A stretch of DNA of 5,208 bases from Planctomycetota bacterium (GTDB taxonomy: Bacteria > Planctomycetota > Phycisphaerae > Sedimentisphaerales > Anaerobacaceae). The stretch lies in contig JAGLTN010000426.1 of assembly GCA_023135255.1 (NCBI GenBank), positions 1 through 5,208 of the forward strand, read 5' to 3'. How positions within the stretch are numbered: the stretch's first letter is position 1; each line of letters starts with the position of its first letter. The position numbers and the translations under genes were made by a program. The notes under the pieces were generated by a model. It saw only the letters and a list, made by a program, of their open reading frames with translations, made no database searches and was not told the DNA's origin. Shown here piece after piece: positions 1 to 4,465 of the stretch.

Positions 1-296
1 CTCTGCATATCGTGACTGACTTTTTTGACAACAACATACCGCTCACCTAAAAGTTTCTGTGCCTGTCCCTTTGTTAGCATTTCTTTTTGGGATGACATAC
101 TTTTTGTATAATCTGAAGAATCCTGATTATGCAATAACTTAAGTTCGGAAAGCAGTAATTCATTTGCCTTGGCGTTTTGTATTTTGGACTGGCATTCTGG
201 ACAGGACATTGAATGGGTTTCAAATTCAGTTAGTTCCTCTCCTTCGAGTTTACCTTGAATATAAAGCTCTATTTTTTCTGCATCTGGACAAGACAT
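1..296 (-). CDS. Anti-sigma factor with HC2 zinc finger, possibly fused to a Ser/Thr kinase-like domain (3' part off the window)
   Basis: This is the partial partner gene of the ECF sigma factor just upstream; about 98 codons are open to the left edge. The N-terminus carries the zinc-binding anti-sigma (ZAS/HC2) pattern: C3, then H28-x3-C32-x2-C35, with the usual Tyr-x-x-Gly-x-Leu helix between. Proteins of this family bind and hold an ECF sigma factor. After a polar linker, residues 82-98 (LLGERYVVVKKVSHDMQ) resemble the lead-in strand of a protein-kinase domain, as in planctomycete HC2-kinase fusions, but the glycine-loop positions read S-H-D. I chose the ATG at 296 because GAGG (306-309) lies 9 nt upstream. 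An in-frame ATG at 305 has no room for a Shine-Dalgarno. The SD overlaps the sigma stop codon, so translation is probably coupled. The HC2 motif is clear; the kinase part is inference. Confidence 0.75.
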   Translation of the reverse strand, partial: MSCPDAEKIELYIQGKLEGEELTEFETHSMSCPECQSKIQNAKANELLLSELKLLHNQDSSDYTKSMSSQKEMLTKGQAQKLLGERYVVVKKVSHDMQ

Positions 297-305
297 ACAA
301 GGCAT

Positions 306-309
306 CCTC
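306..309 (-). promoter_or_regulatory. Shine-Dalgarno of the anti-sigma gene, overlapping the sigma stop codon
   Basis: GAGG on the minus strand overlaps the TGA of the sigma gene (308-310). It lies 9 nt before the ATG at 296 and directly abuts the ATG at 305, which favours the inner start. Confidence 0.5.
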
Positions 310-910
310 AGTCTGTTTCCTCAAATTCACTTTCCATCAGTTCACGCATTTTTGATAATACGCGGCATTTAGCGATATAAACAGAATTGACTGTTATGTT
401 TAACTGCTTGGCGACGTCTATGGCTGGTATGCCCAAAAGAGCATAAAGCTTAAACGCTTTAAATTCTCGTGGAGGACTCTTCTGACGTGCTAGTTCGATG
501 TAACTCATAAAGTCAATCCCACTCCATCCGGTATCCCAAGTATGCTTAAGGGCTTTTTCGTCCGGTATCCGATTCAAAAATGAAGTGCCTGTCGTATCGT
601 CTGCTATTGTTTGCTCACGAGGAAGACGCCTTTTGTAATTTCGCATTACCTTTCTGGCAATACCCCAAAACCAGTCGCGGAGTCGTGCTATTTCTTTATC
701 ATACTTACCCGCTCGGTATGCCTTCATAAATGCTAACATTGTTTCTTGAGCAATATCGTCAGTATCGGCGGCCGACAAGCCCTGTTTACGATAAAAATTA
801 ACTATCATATCTCCAAAATGATGAGTAACTATGTTCCACGCACCACTATCATTCGGAGCTTTTTTCAATCCTTCCAGGATTTTTGTAGTTGTCTTCCAGT
901 CTTTTTTCAT
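308..910 (-). CDS. ECF-type RNA polymerase sigma factor
   Basis: A 200-aa sigma70-family factor of the extracytoplasmic-function type, which directs core RNA polymerase to a regulon of its own. Region sigma2 spans about residues 24-95 and includes the DDIAQETMLAFMKAYRAGKYD helix and the tryptophan-rich segment RDWFWGIARKVMRNYKRR that contacts -10 DNA and core enzyme. Region sigma4 spans about 146-193, with the helix-turn-helix IDVAKQLNITVNSVYIAKCR that reads the -35 element. Sigma1 and sigma3 are absent, as expected for ECF. The frame stays open upstream to 1180, but I set the start at 910. AAGGTGA lies 5 nt before that ATG, the promoter at 936-964 would start RNA near 929, and the 90 upstream residues look non-domain. 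The gene ends 11 nt before the preferred anti-sigma start, forming a sigma/anti-sigma pair. The long linker between sigma2 and sigma4 is slightly unusual. The regulon is unknown. Confidence 0.92.
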   Translation of the reverse strand: MKKDWKTTTKILEGLKKAPNDSGAWNIVTHHFGDMIVNFYRKQGLSAADTDDIAQETMLAFMKAYRAGKYDKEIARLRDWFWGIARKVMRNYKRRLPREQTIADDTTGTSFLNRIPDEKALKHTWDTGWSGIDFMSYIELARQKSPPREFKAFKLYALLGIPAIDVAKQLNITVNSVYIAKCRVLSKMRELMESEFEETD

Positions 911-915
911 ATATA

Positions 916-922
916 TCACCTT
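916..922 (-). promoter_or_regulatory. Shine-Dalgarno that fixes the sigma factor start
   Basis: AAGGTGA on the minus strand sits 5 nt upstream of the ATG at 910. It is the only strong SD in the open frame and argues against the longer reading from 1180. Confidence 0.8.
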
Positions 923-935
923 CGTAACTGGTTTG

Positions 936-964
936 AATATACCATAAATCGTCCGCAAATTCAA
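936..964 (-). promoter_or_regulatory. Sigma70-type promoter of the ECF sigma operon
   Basis: On the minus strand, a -35 TTGAAT (959-964) and a -10 TATATT (936-941) are separated by exactly 17 nt. Transcription would begin near 929, giving a leader of about 19 nt that contains the SD. It looks like a housekeeping promoter rather than an ECF-type one, so autoregulation is not evident. Confidence 0.6.
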
Positions 965-1241
965 TATAAGCCTATAATCCAGCGATTTTGAAACATGGAC
1001 AGGATTGGAATTGTCTGCAACCATGTATTTACCAATTATCTGCAATTCATAGATACTCATATCACAACGTAGCCAAGAAATAATCACCGAAAATCTAAAG
1101 GGGCGAAGCAAAATCACAGCGGGTGGCGGGGTGGAATAAAACTGCGGCATCTTTCGAGATTTTGCACACACATTTAGCACAAAAACTTTTTTCAGTTATT
1201 GCAAATTTTTGCCATTCTGAACGCAACTACATTACAAGATT
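965..1241. other. Intergenic region between the winged-helix gene and the sigma promoter
   Basis: No gene with a start signal is visible. The only long open frame (to 1180, minus strand) is continuous with the sigma gene but lacks an SD and any recognisable domain. A G-rich tract lies on the plus strand at 1121-1134. A short AT-rich hairpin with a T-run on the minus strand (about 1181-1198) is too weak to call a terminator. Confidence 0.4.
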
Positions 1242-1703
1242 TTACTGTTGATATTCTATGCTCGCTTTTGTATTCGAATCTCTGGTACTACGCTTACTAT
1301 TTGTAAATTCCACTAATATCAACTCTTTCTCCTTTGAGCTTATTTTGGTATCCCTGAACCCAGCACATTTCTGGGCCAGTTGATTTAAGGCTCGCTCAAA
1401 GCGGGTTGAGAGCTTCCAGCCATGTTTGCCACCATATCGACTATTAAGATAACTAACATGTTCTATCAATCCGAGCCTTGATAGCTTCGCTCTTGTTCTT
1501 TGTAATATTCGGCGTGAGATGCCATATTTAGGTTCAAGGTTTGCCAAGTTTGGTATTAGAAGATCGGTCCATTTAAGTTCAAATAGAATACACGCTGCTG
1601 CATGTTGCTGGTTACGATTACCAGGAAAAAGTATCTCAACCAAGTCTGAATAATCTGAGATATCTTTCCTGTGATTGAAGCTGATTTTTGTGTGTTCAGG
1701 CAT
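1242..1703 (-). CDS. Winged helix-turn-helix DNA-binding protein, function unknown
   Basis: A 153-aa basic protein. Residues 28-46 form a helix leading into a winged helix at about 47-105. ISRRILQRTRAKLSRLGLI (62-80) fits the recognition-helix region, and the following segment ending in GGKHGWKLSTRF looks like the beta wing. This resembles replication-initiator-like or MarR-like winged helices in accessory DNA, but I cannot name the family. The C-terminal 40 residues are polar (Lys/Ser/Thr-rich) and probably disordered. The ATG at 1703 is preceded by GAGGTGA (1713-1719), 9 nt away. A second ATG followed directly by TAA lies between the SD and the start. The leader upstream holds nested inverted repeats. 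The gene is separated from the sigma operon by about 330 bp and diverges from the HTH-Fic operon, so it could regulate the region between them; that is inference. Confidence 0.75.
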   Translation of the reverse strand: MPEHTKISFNHRKDISDYSDLVEILFPGNRNQQHAAACILFELKWTDLLIPNLANLEPKYGISRRILQRTRAKLSRLGLIEHVSYLNSRYGGKHGWKLSTRFERALNQLAQKCAGFRDTKISSKEKELILVEFTNSKRSTRDSNTKASIEYQQ

Positions 1704-1719
1704 TTTACATTTTCACCTC

Positions 1720-1798
1720 GGCCTTTTGATACAAAATATGGGCTTCGACGCGAGACATGAGTGTCAAGGCCATGTTAAAAAAACCGAGACCCATATTT
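1720..1798. repeat. Nested inverted repeats in the leader of the winged-helix gene
   Basis: AAATATGGG (1734-1742) pairs perfectly with CCCATATTT (1790-1798). After a 2-nt internal loop the pairing resumes as TCG (1745-1747) with CGA (1785-1787). A competing repeat, GGCCTT (1720-1725) with AAGGCC (1766-1771), interlocks with it and abuts the SD of the winged-helix gene. A small GACA-TGAG-TGTC hairpin lies inside. The arms cannot all pair at once, which fits alternative RNA folds or protein-binding sites. It could also be a chance cluster in AT-rich DNA. Confidence 0.4.
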
Positions 1799-1810
1799 AT
1801 AATTTTCGGT

Positions 1811-1822
1811 CTGCACCAAAGA
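1811..1822 (+). repeat. Direct repeat, left copy (CTGCACCAAAGA)
   Basis: An exact 12-bp match to 3316-3327 in the same orientation, extending to 14 of 15. The two copies bracket the operator array and the HTH-Fic operon. One 12-mer repeat could arise by chance in a window of this size, so a role as a boundary is only a suggestion. Confidence 0.25.
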
Positions 1823-1874
1823 TTTGGCTATCATGCGGAATCGCCACACAATAAGGCAGGTTAGAGGGCAAAAA

Positions 1875-2067
1875 CTGTGTTGCTAAGGGGTTCTTAGCTA
1901 AGATTAGAGGACAGCAACTCGGAGGGTAAAAAACTTTACAATTTAGGGCCTCATCAAAATGCCGAGTTCAAATTTGGTTGTCGTCGAGAGAAAAGCTGTA
2001 AGCCTCTATAACTAAGATAGTTATAGTTGGGTGAACCTTGAAGAAAACCGGCAAATACCTTTTTTTT
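1875..2067. other. Gene-free structured region with several inverted repeats (possible non-coding RNA)
   Basis: No ORF with an SD is visible. Pairs seen: GTTGCT (1879-1884) with AGCAAC (1913-1918); CTAAG (1883-1887) with CTTAG (1893-1897); AACTCGG (1916-1922) with CCGAGTT (1962-1968); GTAAA (1926-1930) with TTTAC (1935-1939); and the 9-bp hairpin at 2006-2026. A run of eight T (2060-2067) closes the region on the plus strand, but no clear hairpin abuts it. Some stems overlap, so they would be alternative folds. I do not recognise a known RNA family, and the strand is undetermined. Confidence 0.3.
2006..2026. repeat. Perfect 9-bp hairpin with 3-nt loop
   Basis: CTATAACTA (2006-2014), loop AGA, TAGTTATAG (2018-2026). 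A perfect 9-bp stem with so short a loop is unlikely by chance in a few hundred bases. No T-run follows on either strand, so it is not a standard terminator. It could be an operator or part of a structured RNA. Confidence 0.6.
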
Positions 2068-2085
2068 CATCATCCTCGAACTATT

Positions 2086-2105
2086 GGTCTATAAATATAT
2101 AGACC
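2086..2105. promoter_or_regulatory. Operator copy 1 of the HTH-Fic operon
   Basis: A perfect 20-bp palindrome: GGTCTATA, spacer AATA, TATAGACC. It is the first of three copies of the pattern (G/A)GTCTATA-n4-TATAGAC(C/T), with centres 33 bp apart. Six T follow (2106-2111), so as RNA it would also resemble a weak terminator shielding the operon from upstream transcription. Binding by the HTH protein encoded next is inferred. Confidence 0.7.
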
Positions 2106-2128
2106 TTTTTTGTGATTTAGTCTATAAT
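2100..2128 (+). promoter_or_regulatory. Candidate promoter embedded in operators 1 and 2
   Basis: TAGACC (2100-2105) as a partial -35 and a perfect TATAAT (2123-2128) as -10, 17 nt apart. The -35 lies in operator 1 and the -10 in operator 2, so a bound repressor would block it. The operator spacing recreates a second, weaker pair one period later: TAGACT (2133-2138) and TATATA (2156-2161), also 17 nt apart. Confidence 0.45.
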
Positions 2129-2138
2129 TTTATAGACT
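2119..2138. promoter_or_regulatory. Operator copy 2 of the HTH-Fic operon
   Basis: A perfect palindrome AGTCTATA, spacer ATTT, TATAGACT, extending to 10-bp arms at 2117-2140. It is the longest of the three copies. Its 13-bp spacers to copies 1 and 3 are equal in length but unrelated in sequence, so the sites rather than the whole unit are conserved. Confidence 0.7.
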
Positions 2139-2151
2139 AATATGCCGATAC

Positions 2152-2171
2152 AGTCTATATATATGTAGACT
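2152..2171. promoter_or_regulatory. Operator copy 3 of the HTH-Fic operon
   Basis: AGTCTATA, spacer TATA, TGTAGACT: the same palindrome with one mismatch in the right arm. It abuts the TTGACA at 2171-2176, sharing one base, and lies 38 nt before the start codon. Confidence 0.65.
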
Positions 2172-2200
2172 TGACATGTAAATGGTGTTGGAACTTTATA
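2171..2200 (+). promoter_or_regulatory. Second candidate promoter, consensus -35
   Basis: TTGACA (2171-2176) and TTTATA (2195-2200), 18 nt apart. RNA would start near 2207, only a few bases before the ATG, giving an almost leaderless message without the SD. The -35 is perfect but this geometry makes it less likely than the upstream promoter. Confidence 0.3.
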
Positions 2201-2209
2201 GGTGCAAAG

Positions 2210-2677
2210 ATGAAAGCAAAACACAAAAAACTCGCCAGGGAGCAATTAGATGCAACATTAAAGCATTTTGAGCCTCTAAAAACACTGCTTCCCCCTGGAA
2301 AGGGCTGGATTCGTGCTATCCGTGATGCGCTTGGTATGACTGGAGAGCAGCTTGCAATACGCCTCGATACTAACAAGCAACGTATTGCACGCATCGAGCA
2401 AGATGAAAAACTCGGAAAAGTTACAATCAAAACACTAAGAAGTGTGGCTGAGGCGATGGACTGTATATTTGTCTATGGTTTCGTGCCCAGAGACAGCTTG
2501 GAACAAACCGTAAGAAACCAGGCCGAACTGGTCGCCAAAAAACGCACGGCACGCAGTAACCAAACGATGCGATTAGAGAAGCAGGAACTCAGTGAAAAGG
2601 AAAAAGAAAAAGCACTAAGGTCTCTCATCGAGGATATTATGAATGAAATGCCAAAATCGTTATGGGATGAAAAATGA
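2210..2677 (+). CDS. mmpA: Mobile mystery protein A: HTH regulator paired with a Fic protein
   Basis: A 155-aa cytoplasmic DNA-binding protein of the 'mobile mystery protein A' family, which occurs on plasmids and other mobile DNA next to a Fic-family protein B. A basic N-terminal helix (3-30) leads into GWIRAIRDALGMTGEQLAIRL (32-52), the family's typical opening of an Xre/HTH_3 domain. The rest of the HTH runs to about 92 and ends in DCIFVYGFVP. A charged, coiled-coil-like tail follows and closes with SLWDEK, also typical. I start at 2210 because AGGTG (2200-2204) lies 5 nt upstream and MKAKHKKLAREQL matches the family start. A TTG-initiated reading from 2171 adds 13 residues, but its TTG lies in the operator/-35 region. 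The stop overlaps the next ATG by 4 nt. It probably represses its own operon through the three palindromes, and whether it also neutralises the Fic protein is open. Confidence 0.88.
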   Translation: MKAKHKKLAREQLDATLKHFEPLKTLLPPGKGWIRAIRDALGMTGEQLAIRLDTNKQRIARIEQDEKLGKVTIKTLRSVAEAMDCIFVYGFVPRDSLEQTVRNQAELVAKKRTARSNQTMRLEKQELSEKEKEKALRSLIEDIMNEMPKSLWDEK

Positions 2678-3261
2678 TTGAGCTTAATTATCCAGAAGGT
2701 GCAACACCAATAAATGCAGATGAAATAGAGGGGCTTTTGCTTACTCACATCACTTCACGAGCCGAGCTTGACCGATGGGAACAGGACAATATCAACGAAG
2801 CTTTGGCATGGGTAGAAGATCATAAATCAGCAGATATTCTGAACGAACCGTTTATGAAACTGCTGCATAAAAAAATGTTTTGTAATATCTGGAAATGGGC
2901 CGGTAAATTTCGGCAAAGTGAAAAAAACCTTGGTGTTTCGTGGTACAAGATTCCTGTTGAGCTTAAACAATTATGTGATGATGTTGAATACTGGATAGAA
3001 ACCAAAACATTCTCAGATGATGAAATAGCAGCCCGTTTTCATCATCGGCTGGTATCAATACATTTATTTCCGAATGGCAATGGTAGACACGCCAGGTTAG
3101 TAGCTGATCTTCTTTTGGAAAACATTTTGAACAAACCTCCTTTTACATGGGGAACCGCTAATCTCGTAAAATCCGGTGATGACAGAAAAAGATATATCAA
3201 ATCACTAGTCGCTGCTGACAGGGGCGATTATGAGCTACTCATGAATTTTGTTAGATCCTAA
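2674..3261 (+). CDS. mmpB: Mobile mystery protein B: Fic-domain nucleotidyl (AMP) transferase
   Basis: A 195-aa Fic-family protein. Fic enzymes transfer AMP or a similar group from a nucleotide to a hydroxyl on a target protein, often as a toxin. The catalytic motif is HLFPNGNGRHAR (130-141), with catalytic H130 and the GNGR anion-binding loop. N134 replaces the Asp/Glu that usually holds Mg2+. I believe this Asn is usual in this subfamily. Other family marks are WKWAGKFRQSEKNLGV (73-88), ARFHHRLVSIH (120-130), and the end AADRGDYELLMNFVRS. The N-terminal ADEIEG (15-20) resembles the S/T-x3-E-G inhibitory helix of autoinhibited Fic proteins, but with Ala at the first position. ATGA overlap with mmpA indicates translational coupling. 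The length is normal for the family. Directly after the stop, a +1 frame stays open for 19 more codons (see 3254-3313). The target is unknown. Confidence 0.92.
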   Translation: MIELNYPEGATPINADEIEGLLLTHITSRAELDRWEQDNINEALAWVEDHKSADILNEPFMKLLHKKMFCNIWKWAGKFRQSEKNLGVSWYKIPVELKQLCDDVEYWIETKTFSDDEIAARFHHRLVSIHLFPNGNGRHARLVADLLLENILNKPPFTWGTANLVKSGDDRKRYIKSLVAADRGDYELLMNFVRS

Positions 3262-3313
3262 CTACCCCACAACCGAAGAAATCAAATCTGTTATCAAAGA
3301 TGCTGGTTTTTAA
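3254..3313 (+). other. Short +1-frame open extension after the Fic stop codon
   Basis: From 3254, in the +1 frame relative to the Fic gene, 19 codons read DPNYPTTEEIKSVIKDAGF and then TAA. The text looks protein-like: a Pro/Thr cap, then an amphipathic helix ending AGF. It has no start codon or SD of its own and overlaps the last codons of the Fic gene. It may be a lost C-terminal tail after a frameshift mutation, a recoded extension, or chance. Confidence 0.3.
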
Positions 3314-3315
3314 AA

Positions 3316-3327
3316 CTGCACCAAAGA
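3316..3327 (+). repeat. Direct repeat, right copy (CTGCACCAAAGA)
   Basis: Identical to 1811-1822 and same orientation, 1505 bp away, just beyond the TAA of the open extension behind the Fic gene. Together the copies frame the operator/HTH/Fic module. It is too short to prove an insertion boundary. Confidence 0.25.
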
Positions 3328-3384
3328 CTTTAGAAATACTTTTCCAAGACTTTTTCCGTCCTTTTGATGTTATGATTTGACAAC

Positions 3385-3399
3385 AGTCTATATAAGACT
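3385..3399. repeat. Degenerate operator-like palindrome
   Basis: AGTCT-ATATA-AGACT. The left half AGTCTATA is identical to the operator half-site upstream of mmpA, while the right half is shifted and the core is 5 bp shorter. A consensus-like TTGACA (3377-3382) precedes it without a good -10. Confidence 0.4.
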
Positions 3400-3442
3400 A
3401 ATTGCCCCGTAGTATATAGCTATCGCTACATTGTGAGGAAAG

Positions 3443-3467
3443 CCGCGACCAGAAAAGGGGGTCGCGG
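3443..3467. terminator. GC-rich hairpin, probable shared terminator of convergent genes
   Basis: CCGCGACC (3443-3450) pairs perfectly with GGTCGCGG (3460-3467) around a 9-nt loop. It is by far the most GC-rich stem in the window and starts 10 nt after the stop of the minus-strand gene ending at 3478. The tract after it on the minus strand is CTTTCC, a poor U-run, so termination may be incomplete or factor-assisted. Confidence 0.5.
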
Positions 3468-3477
3468 AAAAGAAAAC

Positions 3478-3780
3478 TTAAGAAGGTTGGGTCGGCAGAT
3501 TGGCTTTTGATTGCTCAAAAGGTATTGTCACAAATTTGCCTTTTTTCAAAGTTTTATCTGTAAACACGCTCCAGTCGCCGTAATATACGCCATTGTAGTA
3601 AAGCATATCTTCGTATAAAAACATCTCATCGCAATTGCTGTCTGGCTTCCCGAGTTTAACATGGCACGTGTACGTAGTGTGCGCAAATTCATATGGGCCA
3701 AAAACAGGCCCGTCACTACCCCAGTCATCCATATCCCGATTTGGATCGGTTCTGCCATGAAATAATCGTATATACAACAT
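3478..3780 (-). CDS. Conserved hypothetical protein, 100 aa, acidic and aromatic
   Basis: A 100-aa protein of unknown function. MLYIRLFHGRTDPNRDMDDWGSDGP-type openings and a mid-part MLYYNGVYYGDWSVF (59-73) are, from memory, shared by small hypothetical proteins on plasmids and integrative elements, often near a ThiF-like gene. It has no signal peptide or membrane span and only two Cys (C39, C50). It looks like a compact, mostly beta fold. It has no C-terminal Gly-Gly, so it is not an obvious ubiquitin-like substrate. GGAGGA lies 8 nt before the ATG at 3780, and the upstream gene ends 16 nt away, so they form an operon. The same frame is open to 3912 but only across the upstream gene, with no SD there. 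A hairpin follows the stop. Confidence 0.8.
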   Translation of the reverse strand: MLYIRLFHGRTDPNRDMDDWGSDGPVFGPYEFAHTTYTCHVKLGKPDSNCDEMFLYEDMLYYNGVYYGDWSVFTDKTLKKGKFVTIPFEQSKANLPTQPS

Positions 3781-3796
3781 TTTTAAATTCCTCCAA

Positions 3797-4453
3797 TTAA
3801 ACAGGTTCCAGAACTTTGATTGTCTTCGGCACAAAGATTTCTTCTTCAGTGACACGGTAGTTGCGGCACAGATCGATGTAGGCCGCTGTGATATCATCAC
3901 AGAGCCTGTCAAAATCCTGAATCAATTCGACTCTTTCTCTCAAGGCACTTAGTGTCCAGTCTTCAAAATCTTCATATTCATCAACACTTTTACCAGGCCA
4001 GGTAAATACCTGCATATGGGCTTGCTTGAAATTAACCCTTGCCTTGGCATCGCACCTGCCGCAAATACCAATTTCACCTTCGGCAATAGCCTGGTAATTT
4101 TTCTGTCCACAGTGTGTGCAGTAGCTTTTATATCCGCTGGGCTTGATGCCGCCTTTATAAAGAACAACATAACCGCCGCTTCTGCCGTTGATACCTACCT
4201 GCCATTGAAAGCTGTATTTCCTTCCGAAATCTTCCAATAGATTGCTCAATTGGTTTTGCCAGTCAGTGATCCAAAGCATCTCCCACCATGTATCGTTGTC
4301 AATATCAGCAGGCTTATCGACATTATGCAGCTTTATGTTATTGGCATAGCTCGTCGATCTGTTCCAGCTGTTCATCGTGTTGTACCTGAAATGTTTTCGC
4401 AGGAATTTTCCCATCGTCTCCCTGTACCGTTTATCAACTTGTTTGTAATACAT
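3797..4453 (-). CDS. Conserved hypothetical zinc-ribbon protein, 218 aa
   Basis: A 218-aa cytoplasmic protein of unknown function. The central segment carries two CxxC knuckles, C112-x2-C115 and C131-x2-C134, forming a probable zinc ribbon, preceded by NGRSGGYVVLYKGG (90-102). The N-terminus has the motif NSWNRSTSYANN (28-39) and the C-terminus a helical part with FEDWTLSALRERVELIQDFDRLCDDI (163-188), ending VPKTIKVLEPV. I recall this architecture as a conserved hypothetical family on mobile elements, but no biochemical role. GGAGG (4461-4465) lies 7 nt before the ATG at 4453. Another ATG at codon 14 is possible but has a weaker context. The gene lies 67 nt after thiF, with a terminator-like hairpin between, and 16 nt before the 100-aa gene. 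Zinc binding suggests nucleic-acid or protein contact; that is inference. Confidence 0.82.
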   Translation of the reverse strand: MYYKQVDKRYRETMGKFLRKHFRYNTMNSWNRSTSYANNIKLHNVDKPADIDNDTWWEMLWITDWQNQLSNLLEDFGRKYSFQWQVGINGRSGGYVVLYKGGIKPSGYKSYCTHCGQKNYQAIAEGEIGICGRCDAKARVNFKQAHMQVFTWPGKSVDEYEDFEDWTLSALRERVELIQDFDRLCDDITAAYIDLCRNYRVTEEEIFVPKTIKVLEPV

Positions 4454-4465
4454 TATTTAACCTCC

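Larger units (their letters stand above)
3314..3477. other. Convergent intergenic region
   Basis: It lies between the plus-strand Fic operon and the minus-strand ThiF string. It holds the right copy of the 12-bp direct repeat, two AAGACTTT copies (3324-3331, 3346-3353), a lone TTGACA (3377-3382), a degenerate operator-like palindrome and a GC-rich hairpin. No gene is visible. Confidence 0.5.

Noticed and set aside
911..1180. A 90-codon N-terminal extension of the sigma factor in the same frame
   Set aside because: It has no SD, no domain-like sequence and it covers the promoter at 936-964. The ATG at 910 has a strong SD.
1762..1767. TTGACA on the minus strand upstream of the winged-helix gene
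   Set aside because: No -10 element lies at 16-18 nt; the nearest AT-rich hexamers are more than 20 nt away.
1833..1886. Small plus-strand ORF, MRNRHTIRQVRGQKLCC
   Set aside because: It has no SD, is only 17 codons and lies in the repeat-rich region; it is likely chance.
1960..1985. TTCAAAT preceded by CCGAG, resembling a tRNA T-arm
   Set aside because: The flanking bases do not form the 5-bp T stem, and there is no acceptor or anticodon arm around it.
1959..2015. Small plus-strand ORF, MPSSNLVVVERKAVSLYN
   Set aside because: It has 18 codons, no SD, and its end falls in the 9-bp hairpin; there is no support for translation.
1879..2050. Group I intron, integron attC site or retron RNA
   Set aside because: I could not find the conserved P7-type core, paired GTTRRRY/RYYYAAC ends or a reverse transcriptase gene.
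2171..2209. TTG start for MmpA adding 13 residues (MTCKWCWNFIGAK)
   Set aside because: The TTG lies in the operator/-35 element without an SD, and the family-like start is at 2210 behind AGGTG.
3431..3467. GAGGAAAG followed by a GC stem, reminiscent of RNase P RNA
   Set aside because: Only the short motif matches; the rest of the RNA is missing, and the stem is better explained as a terminator.
3781..3912. Longer reading of the 100-aa protein from 3912
   Set aside because: The extension lies entirely over the end of the zinc-ribbon gene in another frame and lacks an SD; GGAGGA supports 3780.
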